Shown one piece after another: positions 1 to 6,332 of a stretch of 12,161 bases of DNA (within the stretch, counting starts at the first letter, position 1; each line of letters starts with the position of its first letter). This stretch comes from B16-G9 sp964455635. Lineage in GTDB: Bacteria; Bacteroidota; Bacteroidia; Bacteroidales; F082. The stretch covers positions 1-12,161 of the forward strand of contig CAYVWX010000082.1 of assembly GCA_964455635.1 (NCBI GenBank), written 5' to 3'. Below the pieces are notes generated by a model, which saw only the letters and a list, made by a program, of their open reading frames with translations, did no database searches and was not told the DNA's origin. A program made the translations under genes and the position numbers.

Positions 1-1
1 G

Positions 2-28
2 GATTTTTGCGCGAAGCAAGCAAAAATC
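2..28. repeat. Perfect 9-bp inverted repeat at the window edge
   Basis: GATTTTTGC at 2-10 is exactly complementary to GCAAAAATC at 20-28, with a 9-nt loop, so the RNA would form a hairpin. It could be the end of a terminator for a gene left of the window. However, no run of T follows on the plus strand and no T-run is visible on the minus strand inside the window, so termination is only a guess. It lies about 85 bases upstream of the chosen ydfG start. Confidence 0.4.
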
Positions 29-112
29 ATGACAAAACATAAAAAACATATTAACAGATTCACCCTTTGGAATAGTTTTCAAATTCCACAGGGTAAACAA
101 AATTATAAACAC

Positions 113-874
113 ATGAAACAAATAGTTTTTATTACAGGCGCTACCAGCGGAATCGGGTTAGCCTGTGCCAAAAAATTTGCCGCCAATGGCGATGACCTTA
201 TCCTCACCGGACGGCGTATGCAACGTTTGAAAGAAATTTCAGCATCGTTACAAAAAAAACACAATGTTAACGTTAAAACAATACAGATGGACGTGCGTGA
301 TAAAGAGGCTGTGTTTTCGGTTGTTGCCGCCCTTCCGTCACCATGGAATAAAATTGATATCTTGATTAATAATGCCGGGCTTGCCGTTGGATTGGGAACC
401 GTACAGCAGGGCGATACCGACGACTGGGAGCGTATGATTGATACCAATGTAAAAGGTTTGCTTTATGTTACCAGAGCCATCCTCCCGGGGATGGTTGAAC
501 GTAAAAAAGGCCATGTTATTAATATAGGTTCAATCGCCGGTAAAGAGGTTTATCCCAATGGAAATGTGTATTGTTCAACAAAATTTGCCGTTGATGCCCT
601 TACAAAAGCCATTCGTATTGATACCGTACAGGCCGGCATTAAAGTAACCCAAATTGCACCCGGAGCTGTTGAAACCGAATTTTCGGTAGTTCGCTTTAAA
701 GGCGATAAAGCTAAAGCCGACAGCGTTTACAACGGATTTGAACCCCTGCATCCCGAAGATATAGCGGAATCGGTTTTTTATGTTACTACCCTGCCGCCGC
801 ATGTTAACATTAACGATTTGCTGATTATGCCTACAGCTCAGGCTTCTGCCACAGTATTTTATAAGGAACTTTAA
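113..874 (+). CDS. ydfG: YdfG-like NADP-dependent short-chain dehydrogenase
   Basis: Cytosolic short-chain dehydrogenase/reductase of 253 aa. E. coli YdfG, which it resembles closely from memory, is 248 aa and oxidises 3-hydroxy acids such as L-allo-threonine and serine and reduces malonic semialdehyde. Visible in order: Rossmann motif TGATSGIG (8-15), GRR (33-35, the arginines favouring NADP), NNAG (86-89), catalytic N112, S140 in INIGS, and Y153-x3-K157 in YCSTK. YdfG-specific stretches include DWERMIDTN, LPGMVER, TEFSVVRFKGD and LPPHVNIN. The ATG at 113 starts directly before the Rossmann strand. An in-frame ATG at 29 would add 28 residues with no family match and is less likely. The stop is 14 nt before the transporter start, so it probably heads that operon. 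The physiological substrate here is not known. Family call sure; exact substrate inferred. Confidence 0.93.
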   Translation: MKQIVFITGATSGIGLACAKKFAANGDDLILTGRRMQRLKEISASLQKKHNVNVKTIQMDVRDKEAVFSVVAALPSPWNKIDILINNAGLAVGLGTVQQGDTDDWERMIDTNVKGLLYVTRAILPGMVERKKGHVINIGSIAGKEVYPNGNVYCSTKFAVDALTKAIRIDTVQAGIKVTQIAPGAVETEFSVVRFKGDKAKADSVYNGFEPLHPEDIAESVFYVTTLPPHVNINDLLIMPTAQASATVFYKEL

Positions 875-888
875 AAACAAAAGTTTTG

Positions 889-2259
889 ATGGTCAACACC
901 TCCTCTCCCAAAAAATATACATCAGCTTTTGTCAGCCTTACTTTCCTGTTTTTTATGTGGGGTTTTATGACCGTGTTAAACGATATTTTAGTGCCCTATC
1001 TGAAAGGGGCATTCCATTTAAATTATACCCGTGCAACTTTAATTCAGTTTGCTTTTTTTACAGCTTACTTTGTGGGTTCGTTAATTTATTTTGTTATTTC
1101 GTTTGTTTCGGGCGACCCCATTAATAAAATAGGTTATAAAAAAGGTATTGTATTGGGTTTAACAGTTTCTGCTGTGGGAGCTTTGCTTTTTTATCCGGCG
1201 GCACAATTTCATCTTTACGGATTCTTCTTGTCGGCGCTGTTTGTGTTGGGATTGGGTTTTACCCTTTTGCAAATAGCTGCCAATCCCTATGTGGCTATTC
1301 TCGGTCCTGAAAAATCAGCTTCTTCACGATTGAATCTGGCTCAGGGATTTAATTCGCTGGGAACAACCCTCGGGCCGGTAGTGGGAGGTTATCTGATTTT
1401 TACCTTTTTTAAAGGTGCGCAGGGCTCCGACGCTGTTAAAATACCCTATCTGGTTTTTAGTGCTTTGTTTTTGTTGATGGCCTTTTATATTTTTAAAACT
1501 CCGCTACCTCGTTTTACCGCTCCGCTGGATGAAAAAACAGGCTTTGGAGCATTAAAATATCGTCATCTTTTGTTAGGGATGGTTGCTATTTTTATGTATG
1601 TGGGAGGTGAAGTTAGTATCGGAAGCATGATGATTAGTTATCTGGGTTTGCCCGAAATAGGCGGACTTACGGCTGCCGAAGCAAGTCGTTATGTGGCCTT
1701 TTACTGGGGTGGACAAATGATAGGCCGGTTTATGGGCGCCGTATCGTTAAGCGATATTAAAAATGTAAAACGAAAATATTTTTACATGGTAATTATTGCG
1801 TTTGTATCGTTTATGGCAATTTGGCTGATTGACGGGGTTAATACGGCATTGATATATGCTGTGTTTTTATTGTTGAACCTGTTTGCCTTTGTTGCAGGAA
1901 AATCGTTGCCCCATCGTACTTTGCTGGTGTTTGCCGTGGTAAACCTTGTTTTGCTTGCCATAACGCTTACAAACACAGGAGCAGTTGCCGTTTGGAGTGT
2001 GATTGGGATAGGGCTTTTTAATTCCATCATGTGGTCTAACATTTTTACGCTGGCTATCGCCGGATTGGGAAAATTTACAAGTCAGGGATCCTCTTTGTTG
2101 GTAATGATGATTTTGGGAGGAGCCGTGCTTCCTTTGATTATGGGAATGGTGGCCGATGCTTTTGGTGTACATTTATCGTTTATTGTGCCACTTTTTAGTT
2201 ACCTTTATCTCGCATTTTATGGTAGTTATGGATATAAACCTTTAAAAATCAAACCCTGA
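889..2259 (+). CDS. FucP/GluP-family sugar:proton symporter (MFS)
   Basis: Inner-membrane major facilitator of 456 aa with about 12 hydrophobic segments, in the fucose/glucose/galactose/GlcNAc porter family. Family motifs: MWGFMTVLNDILVPYLK (23-39) with D32 matching the essential Asp46 of E. coli FucP, LQIAANPYVAILGP (127-140), SRLNLAQGFNSLGTTLGP (146-163), YVGGEVSIGS (237-246) and WSNIFTLAIAGLG (382-394). FucP's second key acid (Glu135) is Q128 here, as in GluP-like members, which argues for a neutral hexose or GlcNAc rather than fucose. A TTG at 886 lies in frame just ahead, but the ATG at 889 is the natural start. The stop overlaps the glycosylasparaginase start by one base (TGATG), so the two are probably translationally coupled. 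N-acetylglucosamine is a reasonable substrate guess from that neighbour (NagP-like), not proven. Confidence 0.88.
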   Translation: MVNTSSPKKYTSAFVSLTFLFFMWGFMTVLNDILVPYLKGAFHLNYTRATLIQFAFFTAYFVGSLIYFVISFVSGDPINKIGYKKGIVLGLTVSAVGALLFYPAAQFHLYGFFLSALFVLGLGFTLLQIAANPYVAILGPEKSASSRLNLAQGFNSLGTTLGPVVGGYLIFTFFKGAQGSDAVKIPYLVFSALFLLMAFYIFKTPLPRFTAPLDEKTGFGALKYRHLLLGMVAIFMYVGGEVSIGSMMISYLGLPEIGGLTAAEASRYVAFYWGGQMIGRFMGAVSLSDIKNVKRKYFYMVIIAFVSFMAIWLIDGVNTALIYAVFLLLNLFAFVAGKSLPHRTLLVFAVVNLVLLAITLTNTGAVAVWSVIGIGLFNSIMWSNIFTLAIAGLGKFTSQGSSLLVMMILGGAVLPLIMGMVADAFGVHLSFIVPLFSYLYLAFYGSYGYKPLKIKP

Positions 2260-3248
2260 TGCTTAACAGAAGAAAATTTATCGGTGCTGCTGCGGCAGCC
2301 GGAGTCGTTGGAATGTTACCAAAATCATTGCGCGCAATCAAGATGGCGGGTGAAAAAAAAGAACTGCCGGTTATTATTTCTACCTGGCGTCACGGGCTGG
2401 GTGCCAACATTGCTGCCATGAAAGCATTAAAAGGCGGAGGCAGTGTGTTGGATGCGGTAGAGCAGGGAGTGTGGGTGCCTGAAGGCGACCCGTCAAATCA
2501 CAGTGTTGGACTTGGGGGATACCCCGACCGCGACGGCCATGTAACACTTGATGCCTCTATTATGGGGCCCGATGGCAATGCCGGCTCGGTAGCATGTATT
2601 CAACATATTGTCCATCCCGTATCGGTGGCACGCAGAGTAATGGAAAATACACCGCACGAACTGCTTGTGGGCGACGGTGCTTTGCAATTTGCCTTGGAAC
2701 AGGGATTTAAAAAAGAAAAATTACTTACTCCCGATGCCGAAAAAGCCTGGAAAAAATGGCTGGTCAATGCAAAATATGAGCCTGTTATTAACTGGGAAAA
2801 TCAGCCCAACAAGTATCACGACACCATCGGGTTATTAACTGTTGATAAGGCCGGCGACGTGGCAGGTGCCTGTACTACCAGTGGCATGGCATTTAAATTA
2901 CACGGCAGGGTAGGAGATTCGCCCATTATAGGAGCAGGACTGTTTGTTGATAACGAAGTGGGTGCTGCCACAGCAACGGGAATGGGCGAGTTGGTATTAA
3001 AAACACTGGGCTCGTTTCTGGTGGTTGAGTTTATGCGCAGCGGCATGACTCCGCAACAAGCCTGCGAAGCTGCCATAAAGCGTATCGTGCATAAACTACC
3101 CGAAAATAAAAAATTTCAGGTTGGATATATTGCCGTTAATAAAAATGGCGAAACAGGAGGTTATAGCCTACAGCCCGGATTTAACTATGCCCTGTATCAG
3201 GGTGATGAAAACAGGCTTATTGACGCTAGGTCGTATTACGCTAAGTAA
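2259..3248 (+). CDS. Exported glycosylasparaginase (N4-(beta-N-acetylglucosaminyl)-L-asparaginase)
   Basis: N-terminal nucleophile (Ntn) hydrolase of 329 aa that cleaves the GlcNAc-asparagine bond left after N-glycoprotein breakdown, giving aspartate and the amino sugar. Residues 1-26 look like a twin-arginine signal: RRKFIG (4-9), an Ala/Gly-rich hydrophobic stretch, and possible cleavage after A26. It should therefore fold in the cytoplasm and act in the periplasm. The autocleavage site is HDTIG with the nucleophile T189; the chain is expected to split between D188 and T189. Substrate-pocket motifs follow: TTSG (206-209), HGRVGDSPIIGAG (215-227) and ATATGMGE (237-244). These match the Elizabethkingia glycosylasparaginase pattern. 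Its start shares one base with the transporter stop. The reading is a salvage pair: hydrolase in the periplasm, porter taking in the sugar. A type of isoaspartyl peptidase/L-asparaginase is the alternative, but the HDTIG and HGRVGDSP context favours glycosylasparaginase. Confidence 0.9.
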   Translation: MLNRRKFIGAAAAAGVVGMLPKSLRAIKMAGEKKELPVIISTWRHGLGANIAAMKALKGGGSVLDAVEQGVWVPEGDPSNHSVGLGGYPDRDGHVTLDASIMGPDGNAGSVACIQHIVHPVSVARRVMENTPHELLVGDGALQFALEQGFKKEKLLTPDAEKAWKKWLVNAKYEPVINWENQPNKYHDTIGLLTVDKAGDVAGACTTSGMAFKLHGRVGDSPIIGAGLFVDNEVGAATATGMGELVLKTLGSFLVVEFMRSGMTPQQACEAAIKRIVHKLPENKKFQVGYIAVNKNGETGGYSLQPGFNYALYQGDENRLIDARSYYAK

Positions 3249-3300
3249 CAAAATGGTACAGGTAACTTTTGCCTGATAAGCTGGCGAATTAATCGAGGCT

Positions 3301-4254
3301 TTAAAAGCGAAAAACCGGCTGAATGTCAAACTCCGTGATTTGTTTTTGTACGGAATCAAAATTATCGCTGTAACCAAGCATCATTCCACCTCCGCCCGAG
3401 CCGCAAAGCTTTAAAAAAAAGTTGTTGCTTTTTAGCCCCTGTTTCCATAAACCTTTTATCTGTGTCGGTATCATGGGTGAGAAATTGTTTAGCGTAAAAA
3501 TTGAAATAGCCTGCATCAATCCTTTAAAAGATTCGGCATCGCCCGTTAAAAAAGCATGGATACTTTGGTCGTTCAATGGTAGCAGCTTACCCGTAATTTC
3601 ATCAAGATAACTTTTGTTTTCGCACCGGCGGATAAAATAATTAACCAAAGGCTGTGTCTTTCCCGTTAATCCGGTATCCAGTAAAAATAAAACTTTTGTT
3701 CCTTTTGGCTTTGACGGGAGTATTTTTACTGCCTGCAGAGTGCCGTCGCCATTAACAATCATGGGTTTCGTGAGGTAGCATATTAAGGGGTCAAGGCCGG
3801 AGCTTTTACCATGAAAATAAGATTCCATGATGGAAAAATTGTTTTTTAACAGTTTTATTTCATTCTGCGATAAAACATTATTTCGTTGTTTTGTTGTTGA
3901 TGCATAGCTGTGAAAAATAGCGGCAACCAAAGCTCCCGAGCTGCCAAGCCCGTATCCCTGAGGTATGGTGCTGTCGAAAAATAAACCGTTATCCAAATCG
4001 TGATACAACCGGTTAAAATCAAATGAAACGGGAAGACGGCCTTTATTTGTCATCTTTTGTAAAGCCTCCGTAAACATTTTTAAATTATGGTTCGACTCTA
4101 TTTCGGTACCACGCAGATTTTCGGTTGTGGCAAATTTCAGCCGGCCTTTAAATTGTGGAAGAGGCATGCTAAAAGCTTTGGAGCCTGCCATCAGACTGTA
4201 TTCGCCAAACAACAATATTTTAGCACTAAATTCAGGGTACTGCGCTTTGGTCAT
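3301..4254 (-). CDS. mvk: Mevalonate kinase (GHMP kinase family)
   Basis: GHMP-fold kinase of 317 aa that phosphorylates mevalonate to 5-phosphomevalonate in isoprenoid synthesis. Motif 1 AKILLFGEYSL (11-21) carries K12. The ATP loop PQGYGLGSSGALVAAI is at 98-113. MESYFHGKSSGLDPL (143-157) holds E144, a likely magnesium ligand, and D155, the likely catalytic base. The GHMP motif 3 LCGSGGGGMMLGY is at 283-295. The pattern closely resembles the GHMP kinases annotated as mevalonate kinase in flavobacteria. The start overlaps the mvaD stop by four bases (ATGA), so it is the second gene of a two-gene operon. It converges with the glycosylasparaginase gene across a 52-nt gap in which I see no convincing terminator. 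A phosphomevalonate kinase role cannot be excluded by sequence reading alone. Confidence 0.87.
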   Translation of the reverse strand: MTKAQYPEFSAKILLFGEYSLMAGSKAFSMPLPQFKGRLKFATTENLRGTEIESNHNLKMFTEALQKMTNKGRLPVSFDFNRLYHDLDNGLFFDSTIPQGYGLGSSGALVAAIFHSYASTTKQRNNVLSQNEIKLLKNNFSIMESYFHGKSSGLDPLICYLTKPMIVNGDGTLQAVKILPSKPKGTKVLFLLDTGLTGKTQPLVNYFIRRCENKSYLDEITGKLLPLNDQSIHAFLTGDAESFKGLMQAISIFTLNNFSPMIPTQIKGLWKQGLKSNNFFLKLCGSGGGGMMLGYSDNFDSVQKQITEFDIQPVFRF

Positions 4255-5342
4255 ATCTCTGATTTTTCGGGTCCTTTGCCTACGTAATCTTCAATAACCA
4301 TTGCGTTAAATGCAAATTTTTTAAGGCTTGAATTAATAAACGATGTAACCTCATTTTTAACCGATTCGGGATAAAGTAAATGTATGTTTGGCCCGGCATC
4401 CAGTGTAAAGGCTACCGGAATGCCGCTTTTTTCGCGATATTGAAAAACCTGCTCAATAATTTGTAATGTGTTGGGTTTGAGCAAAAGGTAGTAAGGGTTT
4501 GAAGTCATCATCATGGCATGAAGAGTAAGTGCTTCCGATTCCGTAATGCGGATAAATGTTTTCATGTCGCCCGTTTTCATGGCGTTCAGAAGCGCTTTAA
4601 TATTTTGATGAGCCTGATTAAATCGCTCTGCGGCAAAGGGATTGCTGTTCATCAGACTATGTCCCACACGACTGGAGACTTTTTTTTCAGCCGCATCGAC
4701 AATAATTATTGAATCGTGAAAAGATAAAAAGTCGGGATGGATATTTTCGGATTGCGGGGTTGCCCACAAATCGGAACTGTTTGATACACTGTCGGTTTCT
4801 CCCCAGCTTACCAATCCGCCAAACAACGATCTGGCAGCACTTCCCGAGCCCAATCTTGCTATATACGAGGCCTTTTTTAAAAAGTCATCGCGGGAACCGT
4901 TAAACCCAAAAAACTCTTCTTCAATGGAGCACAAGCAGAGCGCCAGGGCACTCATGCCGGAAGCAGAGGATGCAATGCCTGCCGAATGGGGAAAAGTGTT
5001 TTTTGAATGTATGGTAAAATCGAGCTGTGCAATAAAGGGGAAAAGAGGTTCGATGGAATTAAACCAGATTTTGATTTTTTCAGCAAATTTTACATGCTCC
5101 TTTTCGTCCAGAAAAAACCTGAGCATGCCTTTTTTGGCAGATGCCGGTTTGTAATGAACCGTTGTTTTGGTTATGGACCTGCTTAGCGTAAAGCTTAACG
5201 AGGGATTACAAGGAATTTGAACAGCTTTCTTCCCCCAGTATTTTACCAGTGCAATGTTTGAGGGGCTTTGCCAGCCGACTTTTCCGGAAGGTACTTTTCC
5301 CGTGAATTTTAACCGGGGATTGTGAAACAGGTTTGTGGCCAC
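4251..5342 (-). CDS. mvaD: Diphosphomevalonate decarboxylase, GTG start
   Basis: Enzyme of 363 aa that turns mevalonate 5-diphosphate plus ATP into isopentenyl diphosphate, CO2, ADP and phosphate. Diagnostic motifs: PSNIALVKYWGK (27-38), NPSLSFTLS (46-54), the ATP loop SAGIASSASGMSALA (120-134), GSGSAARSLFGG (165-176, with R171 in the substrate site) and AFTLDAGPNIHLLY (311-324, with catalytic D315). I chose the GTG at 5342 (giving MATNLFHNP). The longer frame can only open at a TTG at 5381, which lies inside a terminator tail and upstream of the -7 promoter element at 5364-5371, so it would not be transcribed from that promoter. It is the first gene of the mvaD-mvk pair (ATGA overlap). No phosphomevalonate kinase is in the window; it must be encoded elsewhere or be replaced by another route. 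Confidence 0.92.
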   Translation of the reverse strand: MATNLFHNPRLKFTGKVPSGKVGWQSPSNIALVKYWGKKAVQIPCNPSLSFTLSRSITKTTVHYKPASAKKGMLRFFLDEKEHVKFAEKIKIWFNSIEPLFPFIAQLDFTIHSKNTFPHSAGIASSASGMSALALCLCSIEEEFFGFNGSRDDFLKKASYIARLGSGSAARSLFGGLVSWGETDSVSNSSDLWATPQSENIHPDFLSFHDSIIIVDAAEKKVSSRVGHSLMNSNPFAAERFNQAHQNIKALLNAMKTGDMKTFIRITESEALTLHAMMMTSNPYYLLLKPNTLQIIEQVFQYREKSGIPVAFTLDAGPNIHLLYPESVKNEVTSFINSSLKKFAFNAMVIEDYVGKGPEKSEI

Positions 5343-5363
5343 GTTGTAATTTTTGTTAAAGTG

Positions 5364-5371
5364 CAAAGGTA
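5364..5371 (-). promoter_or_regulatory. Bacteroidota -7 promoter element for mvaD-mvk
   Basis: Read on the minus strand this is TACCTTTG, a perfect TAnnTTTG. It ends 21 nt before the mvaD GTG, implying a leader of roughly 15-18 nt. No clear -33 TTTG is seen at 19-21 nt upstream, where the loop of the adjacent terminator lies. Confidence 0.6.
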
Positions 5372-5414
5372 AAAAAAACAAAAAACCCCGAACTTATAAT
5401 GTGCCCGGGGTTTT
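5372..5414 (-). terminator. Strong intrinsic terminator on the minus strand
   Basis: CGGGGTTTT at 5406-5414 pairs perfectly with AAAACCCCG at 5382-5390 (9 bp, G/C-rich base, 15-nt loop). In minus-strand RNA the stem is followed by a long U-tract broken by one G (5385 down to 5372). On the plus strand only four T follow the stem, so it works mainly against transcription coming from the rho side. The U-tract runs straight into the mvaD -7 element, so this site insulates mvaD from upstream readthrough. Confidence 0.8.
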
Positions 5415-5457
5415 GAGAATTGTCTTAAATCCGCTGGTATATAATAGTGAAGAAGTT

Positions 5458-5475
5458 TAAAGGTATCATACTTTA
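5458..5475. repeat. Imperfect inverted repeat, operator-like
   Basis: TAAAGGTAT at 5458-5466 and ATACTTTA at 5468-5475 are inverted copies around C5467 if one G in the left arm is bulged. It lies in the 197-nt gap between the minus-strand terminator and the toxin gene. That gap otherwise holds the higBA promoter at its right end and nothing else I recognise. A protein-binding site is possible but unsupported by any other feature. Confidence 0.3.
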
Positions 5476-5576
5476 TAGTTGCCGGAATGGTGTAAATCGG
5501 GTTTGATTCATGCGTACAGAACCTTTGTTACAGACAATTGAACGGAGATGTTTGCAGTAAAAAAATTTACGATTAA

Positions 5577-5607
5577 TTGCTTCGTGTTCCATTATTAGTT
5601 AACTTTG
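5577..5607 (+). promoter_or_regulatory. Consensus promoter of the higBA operon with overlapping palindrome
   Basis: TTG at 5577-5579 (-33) is followed after 20 nt by TAACTTTG at 5600-5607 (-7). This is the full Bacteroidota arrangement of TTG, 19-21 nt, TAnnTTTG. A perfect 8-bp palindrome, AGTTAACT (5597-5604), covers the first half of the -7 element. That is where an autorepressing antitoxin could bind; this role is inferred. The -7 ends only four bases before the toxin GTG. Confidence 0.7.
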
Positions 5608-5611
5608 CAAT

Positions 5612-5968
5612 GTGGAGAAAAAAAGACAAATTTTATACTTTAAAGATTATTTTTGGACATTCTTCAATTTACAGACTGAGAGAGTTAAAGATAAGATTGA
5701 TTATGTTCTTTACCTTGTAGCCAATGCTGAGAGGATTCCAAGGAAATATTTTGGTTCATTAACAGGATATGATGGGTTATTTGAGATTAGAATTGAATTT
5801 GAGAGTAATATTTTTAGGATATTCTGCTGCTTTGACAAAGGTAATTTAGTTATTCTGTTTAATGGATTTCAAAAGAAAACACGCAAAACACCTAAAAAGG
5901 AGATTGAAAAAGCTTTGAGAATAAAAAATGAATATTTCGAATTAAAAGAAAAAGGAGATAAAAAATGA
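5612..5968 (+). CDS. higB: RelE/HigB-type toxin, phage Gp49-like family
   Basis: Small basic protein of 118 aa matching the Gp49-like HigB family, whose members are mRNA interferases acting at the ribosome. Family features: IDYVLYLV (29-36), GLFEIRIEF (55-63), IFRIFCCFD (67-75), then GFQKKTRKTPKKEIEKA (85-101), the conserved KKT..TP..EI.KA end. The start is GTG at 5612. No other in-frame start occurs before the conserved region, and an ATG at 5610 is out of frame and ends after 36 codons. With the -7 element ending at 5607 the mRNA may be leaderless. Seven of eight Arg codons are AGA/AGG, unlike the neighbours (ydfG has one of nine), and the gene is A/T-rich, which suggests acquisition. Toxin-first order and the ATGA overlap with the antitoxin fit the HigBA type. 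Confidence 0.87.
   Translation: MEKKRQILYFKDYFWTFFNLQTERVKDKIDYVLYLVANAERIPRKYFGSLTGYDGLFEIRIEFESNIFRIFCCFDKGNLVILFNGFQKKTRKTPKKEIEKALRIKNEYFELKEKGDKK
5952..5957 (+). promoter_or_regulatory. Shine-Dalgarno site for higA inside the toxin gene
   Basis: AAGGAG lies seven bases before the higA ATG at 5965. Strong Shine-Dalgarno sites are uncommon in Bacteroidota. Having one on the antitoxin but no leader on the toxin would favour antitoxin synthesis, and it settles the higA start. Confidence 0.6.
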
Positions 5969-6258
5969 AAGAAATAACAACATTTGACGAGCATCTTGAC
6001 GACAGATATGGTAAGATAGGTACTAAGAAAAGGACTGATTTTGAGATAAAAGCTAAAGCCTTTGCAATTGGAGAAATTCTTAGAGATGCAAGAAAAGAGG
6101 TAAGCATGACGCAAGAAGAACTTGCCAGAAAAACCGGCACGAAAAAAAGTTTTATCTCACGAATTGAGAATGGTCATAGTGATATCCAATTATCAACTCT
6201 TTACAGGTTGGTAGAAATAGGATTTGGAAAAAAAGTTAATCTCACCATTGGTTCGTAA
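5965..6258 (+). CDS. higA: HigA-type antitoxin, XRE helix-turn-helix
   Basis: DNA-binding antitoxin of 97 aa. The N-terminal part (1-33) is charged and variable. A helix-turn-helix XRE domain covers about 34-90, with the recognition region MTQEELARKTGTKKSFISRIENG (48-70) typical of HTH_3 proteins. It should neutralise the HigB toxin and repress the shared promoter. The start overlaps the toxin stop (ATGA) and has its own Shine-Dalgarno. Six of seven Arg codons are AGA/AGG, as in the toxin, so the two genes travelled together. The stop is 74 nt from the rho stop on the other strand. The gap shows no clear terminator, only a direct repeat GTAAACAA at 6303-6310 and 6322-6329. Confidence 0.87.
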   Translation: MKEITTFDEHLDDRYGKIGTKKRTDFEIKAKAFAIGEILRDARKEVSMTQEELARKTGTKKSFISRIENGHSDIQLSTLYRLVEIGFGKKVNLTIGS

Positions 6259-6332
6259 AATTGTAACATACGAAACCATAACACACAATGAAGTTGCTTA
6301 CAGTAAACAATACATGACTTTGTAAACAAGCG

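Noticed and set aside
29..112. N-terminal extension of the YdfG frame from the ATG at 29
   Set aside because: The 28 extra residues are Lys/His/Asn-rich and have no place ahead of the Rossmann strand; the family starts at the ATG at 113.
3249..3300. Terminator between the convergent glycosylasparaginase and mvk genes
   Set aside because: Only 4-5 bp pairings, such as CAGG/CCTG or GCTTT/AAAGC with a one-base centre; none is followed by a U-tract.
5343..5381. Longer mvaD frame beginning at 5381
   Set aside because: The first codon is TTG, it lies in a terminator U-tract, and the -7 promoter element falls inside the extension.
5418..5539. 8-bp inverted repeat AATTGTCT/AGACAATT, 106 nt apart, as ends of a small mobile element
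   Set aside because: The arms do not extend past 8 bp, there is no visible target duplication, and it covers only the non-coding part; chance is plausible in A/T-rich DNA.
6303..6329. Direct repeat GTAAACAA, two copies, between higA and rho
   Set aside because: Only 8 bp, two copies in A/T-rich DNA; no stem and no clear role.
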